From: Coleofasciculus sp. FACHB-T130
Lineage (GTDB): Bacteria > Cyanobacteriota > Cyanobacteriia > Cyanobacteriales > FACHB-T130
DNA: 64,000 nt
Assembly: GCF_014695375.1 (NCBI RefSeq)
Contig: NZ_JACJOG010000035.1
Location: 1 to 64,000, forward strand
Direction: 5' to 3'
Part shown: positions 36,611 to 45,258 of the stretch, piece after piece
Position numbering within the stretch: position 1 is the first letter of the stretch
Layout of the letters: every line of letters begins with the position of its first letter
Notes under the pieces: generated by a model
Told to the model about the DNA's origin: nothing
The model's database searches: none
What the model saw: the letters and a program-made list of their open reading frames with translations, nothing else
Made by a program: the position numbers and the translations under genes

Positions 36611-36847
36611 AAAAGGCAGGTGAAAAAGGACAAGTAAAAAGGGTAGGGGTGCAGGGGCATTCTACCTCGTTCTCTGTTCCTTCTCCTCGATTTCCATAAG
36701 ATTAACTCATAGGAAGATATACTCAGGCTATTCCTGAAGGTTAAACAGTTTTCAACCGCTGCTCCGATAAAATTTAAACACTTGAATTAGGCAATCCGAT
36801 CGTGAGAGATTGCGATTGCCACCACAATCTCAGCGTTCAGTATAGAG

Positions 36848-39610
36848 ATGAAGGGAATCAATGATGCAGCCCAAGAGATGATAGCAACCTACGATTTACG
36901 TCTGGTTGTGCTTTCGATGGCGATCGCGATCGCCGCTTCCTACACGGCGCTGGATTTAGCGGGACGAGTCACGGCGGCTCAAGGACGTGGGCGGAAGCTG
37001 TGGCTAGCAGGAGGTGCGATCGCGATGGGAAGTGGCATTTGGTCGATGCATTTTATCGGAATGCTCGCCTATTGCCTGCCAATCTCAATGGCTTACGATT
37101 TCCCCACCGTCTTGGTTTCGATGGGAGTCGCAGCGATCGCTTCCGCAGCCGCTTTGTATGTCGTCAGCCGCGAACAAATGGGTTGGCGAAGATTACTCGC
37201 GGGTGGCATTTTCATGGGCTGTGGCATTGCCGCGATGCACTATACGGGCATGGCGGGGATGCGGTTAGAAGCGACCGTTACCTATGACCTTAGACTGGTA
37301 GCAGTTTCGATGGCGATCGCTATTACTGCTTCCTGGCTCGCCTTGTGGTTAGCTTTTCATCTGCGTACAGCGGCGACATTAACCGGGAACTTGCGAAAGA
37401 TCGGCAGCGCGATTGTCATGGGATGCGCGATCGCAGGGATGCACTATACCGGGATGGCAGCGGTAAGCTATCAATCAACCAATCCCTCCGGGATGGAGTT
37501 GTCCCTGATGATGGACAATTCTTGGCTGGCAGTTGAAATTGGAATTGCCACGACGATCGTGCTGGCGCTAGCGCTGCTGGGTTCTGTCTTCGATCGACGG
37601 CTAAAAATTGAGCTTGCCAGAGCAGAGGCACTGCGGGAAAGCGAAGAGCGGTTCCGGGCTTTAGCGCAGAATGCCTCTGACATTCTTGTGATTGTTGCAG
37701 CTGATGGCACGATTCGCTACACCAGTGCCTCCATTCAATCGATTTTGGGCTACGACCCGGAAAATTGGCTCTCGAAAAAAGCAATTGAAATTGTTCATCC
37801 GAGCGATCGCCCCCAAGGAGAGAAACTATTAGCAGCTGCACTGAATTCTCCAACTAGCAACTCTCCAACCAGCAAAATTACCGCACAGTTTCGCATCCAG
37901 AAAGTCGATGGCTCTTGGCGAGATTTTGAAGCGATCGCCAATAATTTACTAGATGTGAAGAGTGTAGCGGGTATCGCGATCGCTTACCGCGACATTACCG
38001 AGCGCCAGCGATCGCAGGAGTCGCTGCGGGAAAGCGAACAACGATTTCGCCTGATGGCAGATATGGCTCCCGTGATGTTGTGGATGTGCGATTGCGACAA
38101 AACTTGTAATTATTTTAATAAAGGCTGGCTCGACTTTACTGGCAGGACTTTAGAAGAATCAATCGGCATGGGTTGGACGCAAAGCCTCCATCCTGACGAT
38201 CTTCAGCAGTGTGTAGAAACATACCGCACTGCCTTTGATGCCCGCGAAAATTTTGAAATGGAATACCGCCTGAGGCGCTTTGATGGCGAGTATCGCTGGG
38301 TTTTCGATCGAGGCGTTCCCCGGCTGACTCCAGGCGGGAGCTTTGTCGGTTATATCGGCTCTTGTATAGACATTACCGAGCGCAAGCAAGCCGAACAAGA
38401 GCGCGAAAAACTGCTCGTTTACGAACAACAGGCGAGAATGGCAGCTGAAGAAACCAACCGCCTGAAGGATGAGTTCTTAGCAACCCTCTCTCATGAGCTT
38501 CGCACCCCCCTCAACTCAATGCTGGGATGGACTCAGTTGCTTCGGACTCGGAAGCTTGACGAAGCGATTATTGTGCGGGCAATGGAGACAATTGAGCGTA
38601 ATGCTCGGTTGCAAACACAGCTAATTGAGGATCTGCTGGATGTTTCGCGGATTATTCAGGGGAAATTTCGCCTTTATGTCCGTCCGCTGGAGCTATCCTC
38701 CGTCATTGAAGCTGCGATCGCGACCATCCAACCGGCGGCTAGTGCCAAGTCGATTCGATTGGAGTCTTTTCTTGATTCCTCCGCAGGGCTAATCTGCGGC
38801 GATCCCGACCGCTTGCAGCAAGTTGTATGGAATTTACTGTCGAATGCAGTGAAGTTTACACCCAAACGGGGGCGAGTCGAGGTGCGGCTGGAGCGGAGCA
38901 ACTCTTGGGTTGAGATTCAAGTCAGCGACACCGGACAGGGAATCGCTGCCGACTTTCTCCCCTATGTGTTCGATCGTTTCCGTCAAGCTGATAGCTCCAT
39001 CACCCGGTCATACGGCGGACTGGGACTGGGGTTAGCCGTCGCCCGCCACTTGATAGAACTGCACGGAGGTACCGTCTCTGCCCAAAGTCCGGGAGAAGGA
39101 AAAGGCGCGACATTTACAGTGAAGCTGCCGATCCTCGCTGTCCTCATCGAGCCAAAGGATATCGAGCAGGGATTCTGGACCAGGGACAACGAAGGACTCT
39201 CAGAGTGTCCTCCAGGACTCAACGGATTGCGAGTGCTGGTAGTAGATGATGAAGCCGATGCCCGTGAGTTGCTGACGGTTATCTTGCAACACTACGGAGG
39301 CGAAGTGATGGCAGTTGCATCCGCAAAAGAGGCAATGGCAGTCTTAACTGACGATGCTTCGGATTGGCGTCCGGATGTCCTGGTGAGCGACATCGATATG
39401 CCGAACGAGGACGGCTATACTTTTATCCGCAAAGTTAGGGCGCTGGATGCACAACAAAAGGGAATTCCAGCTTTGGCTCTGACAGCGTATGCCAGAGAAG
39501 AAGATCGCTCGCGGGCTGTCAAAGCTGGCTTTCAGACACACGTCGCGAAGCCAGTGAAACCATTAGCATTGGTGGCAGCGATCGCCCATTTATCCAGACG
39601 ATGCGGATGA
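36848..39610 (+). CDS. MHYT-PAS-PAS hybrid sensor histidine kinase
   Basis: A 920-residue membrane hybrid kinase. The N-terminal MHYT sensor (about 15-260) has its repeated motif as WSMHFIGM, AAMHYTGM and AGMHYTGM within about seven helices; the family is proposed to bind copper and sense a diatomic gas. Two PAS/PAC units follow (about 265-390 and 395-515). HisKA comes next, with the phospho-His in LSHELRTPLNSM near 549, then an HATPase (NLLSNAVKFTP, DTGQGIAADF, GLGLGLAVARHLIELHGG) and a C-terminal receiver (VLVVDDE, VLVSDIDMPNEDG). All catalytic residues look intact. No response-regulator gene is adjacent. Confidence 0.92.
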   Translation: MKGINDAAQEMIATYDLRLVVLSMAIAIAASYTALDLAGRVTAAQGRGRKLWLAGGAIAMGSGIWSMHFIGMLAYCLPISMAYDFPTVLVSMGVAAIASAAALYVVSREQMGWRRLLAGGIFMGCGIAAMHYTGMAGMRLEATVTYDLRLVAVSMAIAITASWLALWLAFHLRTAATLTGNLRKIGSAIVMGCAIAGMHYTGMAAVSYQSTNPSGMELSLMMDNSWLAVEIGIATTIVLALALLGSVFDRRLKIELARAEALRESEERFRALAQNASDILVIVAADGTIRYTSASIQSILGYDPENWLSKKAIEIVHPSDRPQGEKLLAAALNSPTSNSPTSKITAQFRIQKVDGSWRDFEAIANNLLDVKSVAGIAIAYRDITERQRSQESLRESEQRFRLMADMAPVMLWMCDCDKTCNYFNKGWLDFTGRTLEESIGMGWTQSLHPDDLQQCVETYRTAFDARENFEMEYRLRRFDGEYRWVFDRGVPRLTPGGSFVGYIGSCIDITERKQAEQEREKLLVYEQQARMAAEETNRLKDEFLATLSHELRTPLNSMLGWTQLLRTRKLDEAIIVRAMETIERNARLQTQLIEDLLDVSRIIQGKFRLYVRPLELSSVIEAAIATIQPAASAKSIRLESFLDSSAGLICGDPDRLQQVVWNLLSNAVKFTPKRGRVEVRLERSNSWVEIQVSDTGQGIAADFLPYVFDRFRQADSSITRSYGGLGLGLAVARHLIELHGGTVSAQSPGEGKGATFTVKLPILAVLIEPKDIEQGFWTRDNEGLSECPPGLNGLRVLVVDDEADARELLTVILQHYGGEVMAVASAKEAMAVLTDDASDWRPDVLVSDIDMPNEDGYTFIRKVRALDAQQKGIPALALTAYAREEDRSRAVKAGFQTHVAKPVKPLALVAAIAHLSRRCG

Positions 39611-39698
39611 ATCGGAGAATCGTCTCCAGACGCAATCAATCTCGTCTGGAGACAGGGAGTTTAACTCCACCCCTGCCCCTCCTCCCTTCAGGGTGGTT

Positions 39699-40025
39699 TC
39701 ATACAAGAAGAGAAAAAACTTGGTAGAGTTGATTGGCTAAAGCGCGTTGCGCCTGAGGGATAGTTCGGAAACCAAGAAATCTGGCGATGGTAATGAAAAA
39801 ATTGTGTAAAATCGCCCAATTAACCGGAGCATTGCCACCGCGTCGGGGTGGAAAGTCTTCAGCGAAGGTAACATCTCTAACCCAATGGAGCCGGTTTTCA
39901 ATCCCCCAATGTCCAATGGTGTCGGCTAGAAATTGGTTGGCACACAGGGATTGACTGCTGATGTAAAACTGACAATCATGAAAGTGTTGACCATCCCGAA
40001 AGCCCTCTCGTTCGACAAGGTTCCA
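39699..40025 (-). pseudogene. ISAs1-family transposase, C-terminal remnant
   Basis: Reading the minus strand from about 40024, an open frame gives WNLVEREGFRDGQ, then FYISSQSLCANQFLADTIGH and WGIENRLHWVRDVTFAED, then GGNAPVNWAILHNFF, ending in TGA at 39699-39701. WGIENRLHWV.DV.F.ED and GNAP.N..IL are hallmarks of the ISAs1 (H-repeat) transposase C terminus. Only about the last 105 residues remain; an in-frame stop and unrelated sequence lie upstream, and no start codon is available. No terminal inverted repeat was identified. It is a dead fragment abutting the antitoxin-like gene at 40066. Confidence 0.85.
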
Positions 40026-40065
40026 TCAAGCCGCGTCGTACTGCTTCACTCATTGCTTGGGCTTT

Positions 40066-40395
40066 CTATAACAAGCCTTCTTCGTAAACCTGCATCAGCG
40101 CTAGTAACTCGGAACGTTGTGTTTGTGTAAGTGTCCCATCTTGTTGTCTGTCCAACAGTCTACTCAGGCTTTGGTCTTGATCCGGTTCCATCTGAAGCTG
40201 CGCTAAAGCCATCACTTCATCATCAGATAAAGCTGATATTGGTTTAATTGCTTCCGACTGTAGACCAAGTGGTGATAGTGAAAGCTCAATTGTATCTGCC
40301 AGGACATCAGCGACATCTCGGCTACTCAGTTGTGCTAGTCGCTCAGCTCTACGGTAAACCCCATCTGGCAGGGTAAGAGTGACTTGGGTACTCAT
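40066..40395 (-). CDS. Antitoxin-like small protein with premature stop
   Basis: From ATG 40395 (MSTQVTLTLPDGVYRRAERL) the frame gives about 109 residues with a ribbon-helix-helix-like start, then LSDDEVMALAQLQM and LLDRQQDGTLTQTQRSELLA. It stops at TAG after YEEGLL. Beyond the TAG the same frame continues KAQAMSEAVRRGLMEP, which matches the usual end of this cyanobacterial family as I remember it. The TAG therefore looks like a nonsense mutation, and the ISAs1 remnant follows directly. A partner gene (often an HNH-type or toxin gene) is not seen. Toxin-antitoxin function is inferred only. Confidence 0.6.
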   Translation of the reverse strand: MSTQVTLTLPDGVYRRAERLAQLSSRDVADVLADTIELSLSPLGLQSEAIKPISALSDDEVMALAQLQMEPDQDQSLSRLLDRQQDGTLTQTQRSELLALMQVYEEGLL

Positions 40396-40547
40396 AAGAA
40401 TATTGTGTGTAAAAGTTTTCTTCATTGTGGCAGAGGAGAGCGATCGCATGAATCTGGTGGGGATGCGAGCGCGCTGGTGATGGGAATGCGATCGCGCAAG
40501 TGTGAAGGGGATGAGATCGCTTACTCAGCAGTATCTTCAATTTACCG

Positions 40548-42824
40548 CTATTGTACCTGCCAAACCTTAACAGTTTTATCATAACTACCACCACCGCTAA
40601 CGAGAGTTTTTCCATCAGGACTGAAACCAACTGACTCAACATAAGATTGATGCCCAGAAAGGGTGCCGATTTCTAGTCCAGTTTGTATATCCCATAGTTT
40701 AATGTTTTTGTCATCACTCCCACTAGCAAGGATTTGACCATCAGGGCTGAACGCCACAGATGTCACCTGATCAGTGTGACCGCTAAGAGAACGAATTAGC
40801 TGTCCTGTTTGCCAGTTCCATATCATGATGTTATGGTCTTCACTACCACTAGCTAAGGTATTACCTTGAGGACTAAAGGCAACAGCACGAACACACCTTT
40901 GATGACCCTCTAAGGAGCTAATTTCTTCTCCTGTTTTTCCGTCCCAGAGTTTGATAGTTTTATCGCAACTTCCACTGGCAAGTATTTGCCCGTCAGGACT
41001 GAAAGCGAGGGACTGAATATAATCTGAATGCCCAGAAAGCGTGCGGATTTGTTCTCCAGTATTCACGTCCCATAATTTAATTGTTTTGTCATCACTTCCA
41101 CTAGCAATAATCTGTCTATCAGGACTGATAGCAACGGAAGTAACACGGTCTGAATGCCCAGATAAAGAGCGAATTTCTTTTCCAGTACGTCCATTCCACA
41201 ATTTAACGGTTTTGTCATTACTCCCACTGGCTAGAAGCTGCCCATCAGAACTGAATGCGACTGCACGAACCTTTAGAGAATGTCCAGAAATTGTTTTGAT
41301 TTCTCTTCCGGTATTTAGGTTCCACAGCTTAATACTGTCATCATCACTGCCACTAGCTAATGTTGTTCCATCAGGGCTAATAGCTACTGAACGAACCGCA
41401 GCAAACACTCCTGAATGCCCTGTGATATTGTAAATTAGCAATGCCTGACTGTAATCGTTAATTGCTTCGTTATATTTTCCCTGCCTATCGTAGGCGATTC
41501 CTCGGCTGTAGTAAGCTTCGCGGTATTTAGAGTCTAGCTTAATCGCCTTAGTGAAATTTTCAATCGCATTCTGATTTTCTGCCAAATTTAAGTTAGCAAG
41601 ACCCCGTTTGTAGTAAGCATCAGCGTAATAGGTACTGGCATCTTCCGCTTTGCTTTCAATCGCCTCATTAAAATCTTCAATCGCTTTTTCATGTTCTCCC
41701 AATTCACCCCAGATAGAACCACGCCTTAAAAAGGCAGATGGATAGTCAAGATTGAGATCGAGTGCCACGTTCAAATCTTCAATCGCTTTCTGATAATTTC
41801 CTATTCCAAGGTAGATGGTTGACCGACCTAAATAAGCATCGTAAAAGTCAGGATTGTGCTTAATAGCTTCGTTGAAGTCATCAAGTGCTGCCTGATAGTT
41901 ACCCAATTTAATGTAGACAGCGGCTCGTCCAAGTAGTGGTTCAACATAGCGGTCTGGATCGGGTTGCCACTTGCCGTCATCTGGCTCAAAAGGAAACTTG
42001 GGATTTACAGCCAATGCTTTAGTATAATCTGCTATTGCTTTTTGTTGATATTCATTCGATTTTTCCTGATACTTAATAATTTGTTGCTGATATCCAAGTT
42101 TTTTTTGCTTGTTGCTTAACTCTAATTCCTGCTTTTCAATATCTCTCTGCTGATATTCAAGGGCTTTTTGCTCATCCCCTAATCTTGAATAGGCCCGTCC
42201 TCTGCTAACATAACCTTCCGCAAAGTCGCCTTTACTTAAAGCATTGCTGTAATCCTTAATAGCATTCTTATAATCCCCTTTCTCTCTGACTTTCTTTAAT
42301 CCGTCTTTATAGAATTTCAAAATAGAAGAAGAGGTATTTTCCTTGTCACCAAGATTAATGTTAATCAAGTTTAACTCTTGAACTGTAAAGAAGGAATCAA
42401 TCCTCATTAAAGAAAGACTAGGCGCAAACGTAGGTGCAAGAGTAGGTGCAAGGGTAGGTGTAAATGTAGGTGCAAGAGTAGGTGAAAAAGCGAGGTTAGG
42501 TGCAAAAGAAGCCCTGACAACAGAGTTATCAGACAAAAAACTACTGCCAGAGGTAATAAAATTTCCTAATTTTTCAAAAAAACTGAGCGGATTTTTCTCC
42601 AAGGATGGTGGGACAAGTTTATTGATTAGGGGAGCCTCAGCAGCTAAAGCTTTATTTATGCTGACACCAGGAATGACAACCCATACCAGACTGATAATTA
42701 ATGCAAGGAAAACCGAAAGCGCAAGTTTAGGGAGTGGCTGTAGTTTAGCCATAGAGACAGTTTTCAGCCTTGGGAGGAAGTCGGCTTGTTGCGATCGCAG
42801 CAGGGTAGTCCAGTCCATGCTCAT
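40548..42824 (-). CDS. Membrane-anchored TPR-WD40 repeat protein
   Basis: A 758-residue protein. A signal-anchor helix (about 33-56) is followed by a low-complexity Pro-Thr-Leu tract around 105-140 with repeated APT(L/F) words. A Gln/Lys-rich coiled coil (about 225-275) and some five to six TPR units (about 280-465, such as GNYQAALDDFNEAIKHNPDF) come next. The C terminus has seven WD40 blades (about 475-758), each with VAFSPDG..LASGSDD..IKLW, enough for a closed propeller. There is no enzymatic domain. It is a likely scaffold exposed outside the cytoplasm if the anchor is N-in. Its partners are unknown. Confidence 0.85.
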   Translation of the reverse strand: MSMDWTTLLRSQQADFLPRLKTVSMAKLQPLPKLALSVFLALIISLVWVVIPGVSINKALAAEAPLINKLVPPSLEKNPLSFFEKLGNFITSGSSFLSDNSVVRASFAPNLAFSPTLAPTFTPTLAPTLAPTFAPSLSLMRIDSFFTVQELNLININLGDKENTSSSILKFYKDGLKKVREKGDYKNAIKDYSNALSKGDFAEGYVSRGRAYSRLGDEQKALEYQQRDIEKQELELSNKQKKLGYQQQIIKYQEKSNEYQQKAIADYTKALAVNPKFPFEPDDGKWQPDPDRYVEPLLGRAAVYIKLGNYQAALDDFNEAIKHNPDFYDAYLGRSTIYLGIGNYQKAIEDLNVALDLNLDYPSAFLRRGSIWGELGEHEKAIEDFNEAIESKAEDASTYYADAYYKRGLANLNLAENQNAIENFTKAIKLDSKYREAYYSRGIAYDRQGKYNEAINDYSQALLIYNITGHSGVFAAVRSVAISPDGTTLASGSDDDSIKLWNLNTGREIKTISGHSLKVRAVAFSSDGQLLASGSNDKTVKLWNGRTGKEIRSLSGHSDRVTSVAISPDRQIIASGSDDKTIKLWDVNTGEQIRTLSGHSDYIQSLAFSPDGQILASGSCDKTIKLWDGKTGEEISSLEGHQRCVRAVAFSPQGNTLASGSEDHNIMIWNWQTGQLIRSLSGHTDQVTSVAFSPDGQILASGSDDKNIKLWDIQTGLEIGTLSGHQSYVESVGFSPDGKTLVSGGGSYDKTVKVWQVQ
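42415..42500. repeat. Short tandem repeats encoding the APT tract
   Basis: Near-tandem 12-base words of the type GTAGGTGCAAGA and GTAGGTGTAAAT lie inside the TPR-WD40 gene. They encode the Ala-Pro-Thr-(Leu/Phe) tract. The period is a multiple of three, so the frame is kept. Confidence 0.75.
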
Positions 42825-43011
42825 ACTAATTTGATTGACCTTACCAGGAATCCAAACTTAGTATTCCCAGTAAAGCGTCAAAAATCTCAAAGTGAGCGAA
42901 TGAACTACCCTAAAGCTTGCGATCGCAACAATTTATCAGCCCAAGCTGCATCTGGGTCTGATAGCGATCGCACTAGCTCATAAACCTAATCTATTGAACC
43001 CCGCGAAACAA

Positions 43012-43557
43012 TTAAGAACAGGTTGTGCCTACACCACATTGCTCGTCACTTTTCAGCCAACCCTTAACACCTCGATATTCAATCTGCGCCCATTGTCCCT
43101 GACAGCCTATTAATTTAACATCGGTTCTACGTGGAACTCGTGCAATTTTTCGGCTTTGCTGACTGGGACTAGCATAAAGATTAACGCCATTCGTTTCATA
43201 GCCCCTCGTTGACGTGCCTAACATGGGCAAAAACACCCAGCCAGTTCCCTGAAAGCCGCCAATTTCTCTATAAGCATTCGTAATTTTTACCCAATTTCCA
43301 GAGGAAGCGATGACTTCAACTGACTCGTATGCGGGGATTTTTCCCAAGATTCGACTATTACTATTTGGGCCGCTACGCACATTTAAACCTTGCGGATCTT
43401 TGTCTATGACGACGGCCGAAATATCGCATTTTTTTTCATTAACTGGTTGCGCTAATACGCTAAGATTAGCCGTGCCAGTATTGATAACCCAGCTCATGCT
43501 AGCTAGCGCTAATCCTACGGTTAGCTTTGATGCTGTCTTGTTCGCCTTTTTAGCCAT
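43012..43557 (-). CDS. Exported protein with two bacterial SH3 domains
   Basis: A 181-residue protein with an N-terminal signal peptide (residues 1-37). Two SH3b modules follow: DPQGLNVRSGPNSNSRILGK with SSGNWVKI, and GVNLYASPSQQSRKIARVPR with CQGQWAQIEYRGVKGW. The second ends in a Cys-rich tail. SH3b domains bind peptidoglycan or peptides in the envelope. No catalytic domain is present. It is a stand-alone gene between the WD40 gene and ubiD, same strand as both. Confidence 0.8.
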   Translation of the reverse strand: MAKKANKTASKLTVGLALASMSWVINTGTANLSVLAQPVNEKKCDISAVVIDKDPQGLNVRSGPNSNSRILGKIPAYESVEVIASSGNWVKITNAYREIGGFQGTGWVFLPMLGTSTRGYETNGVNLYASPSQQSRKIARVPRRTDVKLIGCQGQWAQIEYRGVKGWLKSDEQCGVGTTCS

Positions 43558-43604
43558 AATTTTCCCGATTATTTAACACCAGCATTGGTGCTGGTGCCAA
43601 ACAA

Positions 43605-45113
43605 TTACTTCATATCGTAGCCAAACAATTTCGGATCAACTTCTCCTAATTGCAAGTCAGCTAAACCATACTCTGCCCAGCGTCGTTCCACCATCGCCGC
43701 CACATCTGGATCGGATTCCAAAGGTTCGCCCCATTCATGTTCGGTTTCAGGAGGAATTTTCGTGGTCGCATCAATTCCCATGCGTCCGCCTAAACCAATT
43801 TTTTCGCTGGCGAAATCCAAAGTATCAAAAGGCGTATTCGGCAGAATGAAAACATCTCGCACGGGGTCAACTTTAGAACTAATTGCCCACACCACTTGAC
43901 GCGGATCGCGGATGTTAATGTCTTTATCTACGACAATCACAAACTTGGTGTAAGTAAACTGAGGTAGCGCACTCCAAAAAGCTAAGGCTGCACGTCGCGC
44001 CTGACCCGGATATGCCTTATCAATGGAAATAATCGCCGCTTTATAACTCAACGCCTCCATTGGGAGGAAGAAATCAACAATTTCTGACACTTGTTGCCGC
44101 AAAATCGGCGTGTAGATGCGGTTAAGCGCGATCGCCATCATCGCTTCTTCTTTCGGCGGACGACCGCTAAAAGTTGTCATATACATTGGATCTTTGCGGT
44201 GCGTCATGCACTGGAAGCGAATCAACGGCGAATCCTCGACACCGCCGTAATAGCCCATGTGATCGCCAAAAGGGCCATCTGACAACACTTCCCCCGGCGT
44301 AATCGTGCCTTCTAGGACAAATTCCGAGTCGGCGGGCACTTCTAAATCTACCGTCTTACACTTCGCCAACTGCACCCCAGAACCGCCGTAGAGTCCTGCA
44401 AACAGCCATTCTGATAAATCGACTGGAATCGGCGTTGCCGCAGCCATGATGATCAGAGGGTCAACACCGAGTGCGATCGCAACCTCCAACTTTTTCCCCT
44501 GTTCCGCCGCCTTCCGCAGATGTCTCGCACCACCCCGCACCGATAGCCAATGCACCGTCATTGTGTTGCGAGATTGCAGTTGCAGCCGGTAAACGCCCAC
44601 ATTCGGCGTACCCGTCTCACAATCCTTGGTAATTACCAGACCCAACGTAATAATCTTGCCAGCATCCCCCGAATAAGGGCGAATGAGCGGCAATTGGTTC
44701 AGATCCAGATCATCGCCTTGGATAACCACTTGCTGACAGGCTGGGAAAAAATCGCGCCCTGGTTTCGCCTTCAGCACATCAAATAGCACCTTGCCAAATT
44801 CCACCGCCTGAGAAATCTTCTTCGGTGGCTTCGGCTGTTGCAACATACTCAGCTTTTTGCCCAGTTCCTCCAACTCCAACGGATGCTGCATATTCATCGC
44901 CCAGCAAATCCGTTCAACTGTACCCATCAGGTTCACCGCCACCGGATAAGCCGATCCTTTTACATTTTCAAATAGCAGCCCAGGACCACCGCGTTGTAAC
45001 ATCCGGTTGGAAATCTCAGCAATTTCCATATCTGGGTCAACTAGGGCATCGATTCTCCGTAACTGCCCTCGTTCTTCCAGTAGCTTGATGAATCCCCGCA
45101 AGTCTCTTGCCAT
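43605..45113 (-). CDS. ubiD: UbiD-family decarboxylase
   Basis: A 502-residue prenyl-FMN-dependent decarboxylase. In cyanobacteria a UbiD enzyme is thought to decarboxylate the prenylated hydroxybenzoate intermediate of plastoquinone synthesis. The start is ATG 45113 (MARDLRGFIKLLEERGQL), as in the family. Other segments are QRGGPGLLFENVKG, GVYRLQLQSRNTMTVHW, the GDHMGYYGGVEDSP active-site region and the PRQVVWAIS and KVDPVRD blocks. ubiX, which makes the cofactor, is not nearby. It diverges from the NYN-OST-HTH gene. Confidence 0.9.
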   Translation of the reverse strand: MARDLRGFIKLLEERGQLRRIDALVDPDMEIAEISNRMLQRGGPGLLFENVKGSAYPVAVNLMGTVERICWAMNMQHPLELEELGKKLSMLQQPKPPKKISQAVEFGKVLFDVLKAKPGRDFFPACQQVVIQGDDLDLNQLPLIRPYSGDAGKIITLGLVITKDCETGTPNVGVYRLQLQSRNTMTVHWLSVRGGARHLRKAAEQGKKLEVAIALGVDPLIIMAAATPIPVDLSEWLFAGLYGGSGVQLAKCKTVDLEVPADSEFVLEGTITPGEVLSDGPFGDHMGYYGGVEDSPLIRFQCMTHRKDPMYMTTFSGRPPKEEAMMAIALNRIYTPILRQQVSEIVDFFLPMEALSYKAAIISIDKAYPGQARRAALAFWSALPQFTYTKFVIVVDKDINIRDPRQVVWAISSKVDPVRDVFILPNTPFDTLDFASEKIGLGGRMGIDATTKIPPETEHEWGEPLESDPDVAAMVERRWAEYGLADLQLGEVDPKLFGYDMK

Positions 45114-45258
45114 AGTAAAGATTAAGAAGTATAAAGCACTTTCTTTTATTATGAGGGGAATCCTAAACCTAAGAGCGCTCCCTAGAGACTTCAGGGATAC
45201 GCAGCCTGAATATAACCCAAAAAAACTATGCCAGATAACGTTCGCGTGACGTCGGTAA

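Noticed and set aside
39933-40130. 65-codon plus-strand frame
   Set aside because: It lies opposite the ISAs1 remnant and the damaged antitoxin-like gene and has no start signal or motif.
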